Of a DNA stretch of 11,636 nt, positions 6,483 to 11,636 are shown in pieces. The notes under the pieces are model-generated. The model was given only the letters and a program-made list of their open reading frames with translations. It did not search any database and was not told the origin of the DNA. The DNA comes from an uncultured cyanobacterium (GTDB lineage Bacteria > Cyanobacteriota > Cyanobacteriia > Cyanobacteriales > Geitlerinemataceae): contig CAKZKB010000148.1 of NCBI GenBank assembly GCA_937121005.1, positions 1 through 11,636 of the forward strand. Direction: 5' to 3'. Position 1 is the stretch's first letter. Each line of letters starts with the position of its first letter. The position numbers and the translations under genes are program-made.

Positions 6483-9020
6483 ATGAAACAGCGACCGCAT
6501 CCATCTTTGACCCTGTTAGCCGGGGCGATCGTCTTGGCGACAGTGGATCCCGCTTTCGCTGGGGCCACTCAGAAGCGATCGCCTCTGGAAGCAGAACCGG
6601 GGACTAAAACCTTAACCGCCGAGGTGTCCGATCCGGTACACCGCAAACAGAACGATGTGCCTGTTGTCGAAATTACCAACATTCAGGTTGAGGAAACAGC
6701 AGACGGGATCGTCGTGCGACTGGAAACCGAGGGCGAGTTAAGAATTCCAGGAACCGCGATCGCCGGAAATGCAGTTGTCGCCGAGATCGACAACGCTGTC
6801 TTAATGTTAGCAGAAGGAGAGGATTTTATTGTCAGCGATCCTACCGCCGGAATCGATCGGGTCAGCGTCAGCAGTTTACCAAATAACCGGGTACGAATTA
6901 CTATTTTAGGTGTTGCCGGGCCGCCAACCGTTGACATCCGTGCGGACGTTTCTGGTATCGCTGTCACCGCCACTCCCATCGAAGAAGAAATTATCGATAT
7001 TGTGGTCACGGGAGAGCAAATCGAAAACGATTATTTCGTCCCGGAAGCCACAGCTGGAACCCGTACTGATACCCCATTGCGGGATATTCCCCAATCGATT
7101 CAGGTGATTCCGCAACAGGTTATTGAAGACCAGCAGGCGATCGGTCTCGAAGAGGTACTCGAAAATGCGGCTGGGGTAACGTTTCTGGGGAATGATGATG
7201 GTCGCGGTTTTAACTTTGGCATTCGGGGGTTTAACTTTGTTCCCGTTCTGCGGGATGGTTTTGTTCTCTCTGAATTTGGAGCAGATGTCGCCGAACCGGA
7301 AGTCGCGAATCTGGAACGAGTTGAAGTATTGAGAGGCCCTGCTTCCGTTTTATACGGTCAGGCCGAACCGGGTGGTGTCATCAATCTTGTTACGAAACAA
7401 CCCTTAGCAGAGCCGTATTACAACCTTCAATTTCAGGTCGGAAATCGCGAGTCGATTAGTCCCAGTATCGACCTGTCAGGGCCGTTAACCGGGGATGGAC
7501 GCTTGCGCTATCGCCTCAACGCTCTCTACCGCCACGGAGAAAGTTTTCGAGATTTTGAGAACGATTTCGATCGCGTTTTTGTCGGGCCGACTTTGGCTTG
7601 GCAAATTAGCGATCGCACGGATCTAACCGTTAGCCTAGAATACACTGAAGATGACGAACCCCTTGATTTTGGCACTGTTGCTTTTGGGGATGGCATTGCT
7701 GACATTCCTCTAGAGCGAGTCGTCAACACCAATCCCGACAATACGATCGAACAGGATTACTTAAATGTAGGATATACCCTAGAACATCGTTTTAGCGACC
7801 ATTGGCAACTTCGCAATCAGTTTCGCTACACTTCTAGTGCCTACGACCAAGGTGTCTTGCCACTTCCTCTTTCTCTAGACGAATCGACTGGAATCTTGAA
7901 CCGTGTATTTGCGGCCCAATCCAACGAGACAGATACTTATTCGCTCTATACCAATGTCCAGGGTGAATTTAATACGGGTTCGATCGAACATACCTTGTTG
8001 CTTGGAGTCGATCTATTTCGTGCGGAAGGTGAAATTATCACGCGATTTGGTCGAAATTTCCTCGCTCCCATTAATATCTTCGATCCAGATTATTCAACTG
8101 CTTCCACTCCCTCTTTAGAAAGCCTCGATCTAATCCCTGGCAATAGCAATACCTCGACAACCGACCAACTGGGTATTTATCTGCAAGACCAAATCGACAT
8201 TTTGGATAATTTAATTTTGGTCGGAGGGTTACGTTACAACACGGTCGATCGAGAGACGACAGACCTTGTAACTGATGAAGAGACAGAGCAAGATTATGAC
8301 GATCTAATTCCCCGCATCGGTATCGTCTACCAGCCAGTCGAACCTATTTCTCTGTATGCCAACTACTCTCGCTCTTTTGCACCGAATTTTTTTGCCACCG
8401 ATGCAGATGGCGAACCCTTAGAACCCGAACAAGGCGAAGGATTTGAAGTTGGCGTTCGAGCCGAATTAATCGACGATCGTCTGGCAGCGACGCTTGCTTA
8501 CTTCGACATCACCAAGCAAAATGTAGCGACAGCCGATCCCAACGATCCCTTTGCATCGGTTGCTGTTGGAGAAGAACGGAGTCAGGGTATCGATTTGTAC
8601 CTGACTGGAGAAATTTTACCAGGTTGGAATGTCGTAGCGTCCTATGCTTTCATTGATGCGGAAGTAACTGAAGACAACACAGACATTGTAGGCAATCAGT
8701 TGAGGGGTATTCCCGAACACAGTGCCAGTTTGTGGACGACTTACGAAATTCAATCTGGAGATTTACAAGGCTTGGGTTTGGGTTTGGGATTTAACTTTGT
8801 TGGGGAACGACAAGGCGATCTAGCCAATAGTTTTGAGGCCGATAGCTATTTCTTGACGAATGCAGCTATTTTCTATCGGCAGGAAAAGTTTCAACTTCGT
8901 CTGAATCTTGACAACCTCTTTGATGTCGATTACATTGAGGCTCTAGGGAACAACCGCGTTCGAGGAATTTATCCGGGGGATCCATTTACGATCCGAGGAT
9001 CTGTTTCCATAGAATTTTGA
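6483..9020 (+). CDS. AMIN-domain TonB-dependent siderophore receptor (unit 2)
   Basis: This 845-residue outer-membrane siderophore receptor is a paralogue of 1691-4198. The signal peptide runs to about residue 26 (DPAFA before GATQ). A short linker follows, about 12 residues longer than in receptor 1. The AMIN domain is at about 60-167, a TonB-box-like DIVVTG at 172-177, the plug at about 196-305 (IPQSIQVIPQQ; RVEVLRGPASVLYG; EPGGVINLV), and the barrel to the terminal Phe. The AMIN and last barrel portions are close to receptor 1 even at the DNA level. The plug apices and mid-barrel loops differ: the acidic loop of receptor 1 is replaced here by a Ser/Thr-rich stretch. This suggests a different or broadened ligand. 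GGGGAAG at 6467-6473 is the ribosome site for ATG 6483. The binding-protein gene follows after 62 nt. The ligand cannot be assigned. Confidence 0.95.
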   Translation: MKQRPHPSLTLLAGAIVLATVDPAFAGATQKRSPLEAEPGTKTLTAEVSDPVHRKQNDVPVVEITNIQVEETADGIVVRLETEGELRIPGTAIAGNAVVAEIDNAVLMLAEGEDFIVSDPTAGIDRVSVSSLPNNRVRITILGVAGPPTVDIRADVSGIAVTATPIEEEIIDIVVTGEQIENDYFVPEATAGTRTDTPLRDIPQSIQVIPQQVIEDQQAIGLEEVLENAAGVTFLGNDDGRGFNFGIRGFNFVPVLRDGFVLSEFGADVAEPEVANLERVEVLRGPASVLYGQAEPGGVINLVTKQPLAEPYYNLQFQVGNRESISPSIDLSGPLTGDGRLRYRLNALYRHGESFRDFENDFDRVFVGPTLAWQISDRTDLTVSLEYTEDDEPLDFGTVAFGDGIADIPLERVVNTNPDNTIEQDYLNVGYTLEHRFSDHWQLRNQFRYTSSAYDQGVLPLPLSLDESTGILNRVFAAQSNETDTYSLYTNVQGEFNTGSIEHTLLLGVDLFRAEGEIITRFGRNFLAPINIFDPDYSTASTPSLESLDLIPGNSNTSTTDQLGIYLQDQIDILDNLILVGGLRYNTVDRETTDLVTDEETEQDYDDLIPRIGIVYQPVEPISLYANYSRSFAPNFFATDADGEPLEPEQGEGFEVGVRAELIDDRLAATLAYFDITKQNVATADPNDPFASVAVGEERSQGIDLYLTGEILPGWNVVASYAFIDAEVTEDNTDIVGNQLRGIPEHSASLWTTYEIQSGDLQGLGLGLGFNFVGERQGDLANSFEADSYFLTNAAIFYRQEKFQLRLNLDNLFDVDYIEALGNNRVRGIYPGDPFTIRGSVSIEF
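6789..6841 (+). repeat. 53-nt perfect repeat in AMIN-domain coding region, copy b
   Basis: This stretch is identical to 1961-2013 in receptor 1. Confidence 0.9.
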
Positions 9021-9072
9021 TCCTACTCTACTACTTTAGCCAGAGCAGAAAACGATCCCTTTTTGTTAGATC

Positions 9073-9077
9073 GGGAG
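9073..9077 (+). promoter_or_regulatory. Ribosome binding site deciding the start of binding protein 2
   Basis: GGGAG lies 5 nt before ATG 9083. The same frame extends upstream to a TTG at 9017, but that start overlaps the receptor stop and lacks a ribosome site. It would also put a Tyr/Arg-rich stretch before the signal peptide. Confidence 0.6.
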
Positions 9078-9082
9078 AAAAA

Positions 9083-10132
9083 ATGTTGGTATCAACTCGG
9101 ATTTTAACCGCAGTCATCTTAACAGTATGGGCGACGACTAGCTGCCAAGTAAAAACCGATCGTCCGACCGTTGATGTTGCTTCTTCCTCGCTATCCAACC
9201 TCTCTGACTGTCGAACAATTCAGCATGAAATGGGAGAAACTGAAGTTTGCGGTCAGCCTCAGAGAATTGTGGTACTTGGCCCCTACGTCTTGGAATACTT
9301 ACTGTCTCTAGAGGTTCAGCCTGTTGGGTATGCTGACCATGTAGCCTTTCATCAAGGAGACTATACAAAACCGAGCCAACAAATCCCCTATTTAGGAGAG
9401 CAAATTACTCAGCCGATCGCGAATGTGGGTACTGCCGATCTCCCTTTCATCGAAGCCATTGTTAAGGTTCAGCCCGATTTGATTTTAGGGATTGATGATG
9501 TTAGTGCAAACCAATATGAAACTCTCTCTAAAATTGCACCGACGCTACTACTCGATCGCTTGGATCCAGAGCATACTTTGACAGCGATCGCTCTAGCTGT
9601 CAATCGTTCCCAACAAGTCGAGCAATTGTTGACTAAAATACAACAACAAATTACCCGAGGGCGCGAAACCTTCGCTCCTTTGGTTGCCACTCATCCCCAG
9701 GTACTATTGTTGGGTTCGTCAGATTTTCCAGAAGTGTACTTAGAAAACTCTGATAACTCTTGCAGTTCGTTAATTAAAACATTAGGATTCCAACGGGTAT
9801 CTCAATCTGCGATCGATAATGCTGGATCGGATGCAGCGATTCCTCTTTCCCTCGAAACTTTGCCAGAGTTTAATGATGCCGATCTGGTCATTTTGTTTGG
9901 AAGTAATTTCAACGACCTGAAGCAATTTAGTGGTTTGAATAATTTTGAAGACCACCAACTGTCGAAGTTAAGGCAAGCATGGAAGGAGAATGCGATCGCC
10001 CAATCTATCGATGCTAGTAAAGCAGGAAAGGTCTATTTCGCACAAGGGTATTTATGTGCGAGTTTACCCGGCCCGATCGGGACTGAATTGTATCTTGAGG
10101 CTCTCAAAGAGCAATTGCTTTCGGAGGAGTAA
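9083..10132 (+). CDS. FecB-like iron-siderophore-binding lipoprotein (copy 2)
   Basis: This 349-residue predicted lipoprotein binds ferric siderophore in the periplasm. From ATG 9083 (GGGAG 5 nt upstream) the N-terminus MLVSTRILTAVILTVWATTSC is a lipoprotein signal with Cys21. The lipobox (TTS before Cys) is weaker than in copy 1 but the spacing is right. The mature protein has the paired cysteines around GETEVCG, then QRIVVLGPYVLEYLLSLE, PDLILGIDD, a linking helix, and C-lobe cysteines in SCSSLIKTLGF and YLCASLPG. Its C-terminus, LKEQLLSEE, and the DNA coding for it are identical to copy 0. It ends unit 2, 62 nt after receptor 2, with which it is presumably co-transcribed. The MFS gene and its own promoter follow. 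Family assignment is firm; ligand and ABC partner are unknown. Confidence 0.92.
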   Translation: MLVSTRILTAVILTVWATTSCQVKTDRPTVDVASSSLSNLSDCRTIQHEMGETEVCGQPQRIVVLGPYVLEYLLSLEVQPVGYADHVAFHQGDYTKPSQQIPYLGEQITQPIANVGTADLPFIEAIVKVQPDLILGIDDVSANQYETLSKIAPTLLLDRLDPEHTLTAIALAVNRSQQVEQLLTKIQQQITRGRETFAPLVATHPQVLLLGSSDFPEVYLENSDNSCSSLIKTLGFQRVSQSAIDNAGSDAAIPLSLETLPEFNDADLVILFGSNFNDLKQFSGLNNFEDHQLSKLRQAWKENAIAQSIDASKAGKVYFAQGYLCASLPGPIGTELYLEALKEQLLSEE

Positions 10133-10134
10133 CT
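10082..10134 (+). repeat. 53-nt perfect repeat, copy b (3' end of binding-protein gene)
   Basis: This stretch is identical to 397-449. Diverged similarity continues to about 10156, after which the flanks are unrelated: a regulator gene follows in one case and the exporter promoter in the other. Confidence 0.9.
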
Positions 10135-10163
10135 AGAGAAAATTGTAGACATAATTGGCAAAC

Positions 10164-10227
10164 AGTCCGTTTGGCGAAGAAAAAAATCCGTCTGACAAAG
10201 AAAAAAACCTCCCCGCTCCCGTATCAT
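10164..10227 (+). promoter_or_regulatory. Putative AraC/PchR operator and promoter of the MFS gene (site C)
   Basis: Two direct repeats lie at 10164-10179 (AGTCCGTTTGGCGAAG) and 10185-10200 (AATCCGTCTGACAAAG), with 12 of 16 bases equal and a 21-bp period, each followed by a run of 7 A. TATCAT at 10222-10227 starts 22 nt after the last base of the second repeat, the same phasing as sites A and B. No other homology links this region to the receptor promoters, so the shared layout is likely selected rather than just copied. The predicted leader is only about 20 nt. Confidence 0.62.
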
Positions 10228-10255
10228 TTTTCTACTATCGCGATCGCTCTATCCC

Positions 10256-11548
10256 GTGCGTACTTTTATCGTTCTCTGGTTCGGTCAACTCGCCTCTTCG
10301 ATCGGCAGCAGCATGACTTATTTTGCTCTCACCCTTTGGGTGTGGCAGCAAACGCAATCGGCAACGGCGATCGCCCTGATTTTAATTTTCTATCAACTGC
10401 CGCAAATGGCGATCGCCCTATTTTCCGGCATGGCGATCGACCGTATTTCCCGCAAACGCCTCCTTGCTCTCAGCGATACGGGTGCGGCGTGCTGCACCAT
10501 TTCTGTAGGCATTTTAGCCGCATTTGGCATTTTACAACTGTGGCATATTTATGTCATCGCCGCCGTCATTGGCTGTTTCGGTAATATCCATTCTCTCACC
10601 TATTCTACCTTAATTCCGTCGATCGTCCCCCAACAACACCACGCTCGCGCCAGCAGTATGGGGGCAATTGTCGGGTATGGTGCGGGAATTTTTTCCCCTG
10701 CGCTAGCCGGGGTACTGTATCCCTCCATTGGACTGCTAGGAATTACGGCGATCGATATGACAACCTTCGCGATCGCTATGCTAACGCTGTTGTTTATCCA
10801 GATTCCGCCCATCGCCAAACAGGAAAGAGAAGCCAAAATCGAGACCAACAAACCCAACGTTTGGCACAACATTACGTTTGGGTTTCGCTATATTGCCTCG
10901 CAACCGAGCTTGCTAGCGACAATGATAGCCATGTCTGCATTTAGCTTTCTCAACCAAATTGGAGAAACCCTCTACCAACCGATGATTTTAGCTCGCACCG
11001 GGGGCGATACGGAAATTTTAGGTACGGTGGTGGCGGCATCGGGAATCGGCGGCGTGATGGGGGCGATCGCCGTCAGCGTATGGGGTGGGTTTCGGCGACG
11101 CATATTTGGCGTGTTGGCAGGCTTTATCGGCACGGGGGTCAGCAAACTTCTGTTGGGGTTGGGACACTTACCCGCCGTTTGGGTGGCGGGCAGGTTCGCA
11201 TCCTCGCTGCACAACCCCCTGATTATGAGTTCTTACATGGCAATTTGGTACGCTAAAGTGGCCCCCGATCGCCAGGGGCGCGTGTTTGCGGCTGACTATA
11301 TCGTCGGGATCGCCATCGAGTCTTCTGCGGGGTTGAGTGCGGGGTTACTTGCCGATCGCGTCTTCGAGCCCGCGATGCGCTCTGGTGGCTGGCTGGCTGT
11401 CCATCTGGGGGCGATCGTCGGCACTGGAACCGGAAGTGGCATGGCTGTTTTGTACGCCATCAATGCGACGGGCATTTTACTCGTGGGTGCGGCGGGGTTC
11501 GCCATTCGACGACTGCGCGATGTAGAGGCGATCGCGATCGACCGCTAA
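10256..11548 (+). CDS. MFS transporter, likely siderophore exporter (EntS-like)
   Basis: This 430-residue inner-membrane protein has roughly 12 predicted hydrophobic segments in two halves joined by a hydrophilic loop near 185-205. The first segment begins at the start (FIVLWFGQLASSIGSSMTYF), as in MFS_3/EntS-type exporters. The loop GMAIDRISRKRLL (58-70) matches the MFS motif between helices 2 and 3. GTG 10256 is chosen because it places the N-terminus as in the family, and no in-frame ATG precedes it; no clear Shine-Dalgarno is visible. It lies 123 nt after binding protein 2 but behind its own copy of the shared operator, implying co-regulation with the receptors. Proton-driven export of the siderophore (as described for cyanobacterial SchE and enterobacterial EntS) is an inference from context; an unrelated drug or metabolite exporter is possible. 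Its TAA overlaps the stop of the convergent gene. Confidence 0.85.
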   Translation: MRTFIVLWFGQLASSIGSSMTYFALTLWVWQQTQSATAIALILIFYQLPQMAIALFSGMAIDRISRKRLLALSDTGAACCTISVGILAAFGILQLWHIYVIAAVIGCFGNIHSLTYSTLIPSIVPQQHHARASSMGAIVGYGAGIFSPALAGVLYPSIGLLGITAIDMTTFAIAMLTLLFIQIPPIAKQEREAKIETNKPNVWHNITFGFRYIASQPSLLATMIAMSAFSFLNQIGETLYQPMILARTGGDTEILGTVVAASGIGGVMGAIAVSVWGGFRRRIFGVLAGFIGTGVSKLLLGLGHLPAVWVAGRFASSLHNPLIMSSYMAIWYAKVAPDRQGRVFAADYIVGIAIESSAGLSAGLLADRVFEPAMRSGGWLAVHLGAIVGTGTGSGMAVLYAINATGILLVGAAGFAIRRLRDVEAIAIDR

Positions 11549-11636
11549 AACAATCTTACAAAAAAACCGTCTGGGCGCGATCGATCGATTTTTCCACATC
11601 GTTCTAACTCTTTGAGCAAGCGAGTCACAGTGACTC
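11545..11636 (-). CDS. Crp/Fnr (NtcA-like) family regulator, 3' end only
   Basis: Reading the minus strand from the window edge gives 29 full codons and TAG (complement of 11545-11547). The visible peptide starts VTVTRLLKELERCGKI, which fits the recognition helix and following turn of Crp-family HTH domains. NtcA-type proteins share a VTVTRLL core there. It then runs DRSRPDGFFVRLF to the end, the expected short wing and C-terminus. The 5' part lies beyond the window, so the effector-binding domain cannot be seen. It is convergent with the MFS gene and their stop codons overlap by two bases, leaving no room for a separate terminator. Family assignment rests on about 16 residues only. Confidence 0.55.
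   Translation of the reverse strand, partial: VTVTRLLKELERCGKIDRSRPDGFFVRLF

Noticed and set aside
11622..11636. Perfect 15-nt palindrome GAGTCACAGTGACTC at the window edge, at first suggestive of an operator or terminator stem.
   Set aside because: It lies inside the codons for the VTVT part of the minus-strand Crp-family recognition helix and has no following T run, so coding sequence explains it.
1..11636. Searched for insertion sequences, CRISPR arrays, tRNA or rRNA genes, integrase and defence genes.
   Set aside because: None seen. The repeats present are gene-paralogue tracts and operator half-sites, with no transposase or terminal inverted repeats.

Overview
The window is from a cyanobacterium. 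The octamer GCGATCGC (HIP1, the hyper-repeated cyanobacterial palindrome) occurs more than 20 times by eye. The TonB-dependent receptors also carry an N-terminal AMIN domain, an arrangement typical of cyanobacterial outer-membrane transporters. All complete genes are on the + strand. I cannot place the organism more precisely from sequence alone.

Layout: the window opens inside a periplasmic iron-siderophore-binding lipoprotein (copy 0, bases 1-447). Two complete copies of a three-gene cassette follow: PchR-like AraC-family regulator, AMIN-domain TonB-dependent siderophore receptor, FecB-like binding lipoprotein. Unit 1 is 549-5274 and unit 2 is 5318-10132, with a period of about 4.8 kb. Copy 0 is probably the end of a third, earlier unit. 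An MFS transporter (10256-11548) follows unit 2. Its stop codon overlaps that of a convergent minus-strand gene, of which only the last 30 codons are present; it looks like a Crp/NtcA-family regulator.

How the parts fit: the receptors would import ferric siderophores across the outer membrane using TonB energy. The lipoproteins would hand the ligand to an inner-membrane FecCD/E-type ABC importer that is not encoded here. The MFS protein is a plausible siderophore exporter. The AraC proteins would sense the siderophore and activate the system.

The most striking non-coding signal is a shared promoter architecture before receptor 1, receptor 2 and the MFS gene. Each has two 16-bp direct repeats at a 21-22 bp period, followed by a TATSAT -10 hexamer that starts exactly 22 nt after the last base of the second repeat. 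This is the geometry expected of an AraC-type activator and ties the exporter to the same regulon. The paralogues also show mosaic stretches of nucleotide identity (two separate 53-nt perfect tracts), suggesting ongoing gene conversion. All protein families here are known; the amplified array and its operator code are the notable parts.
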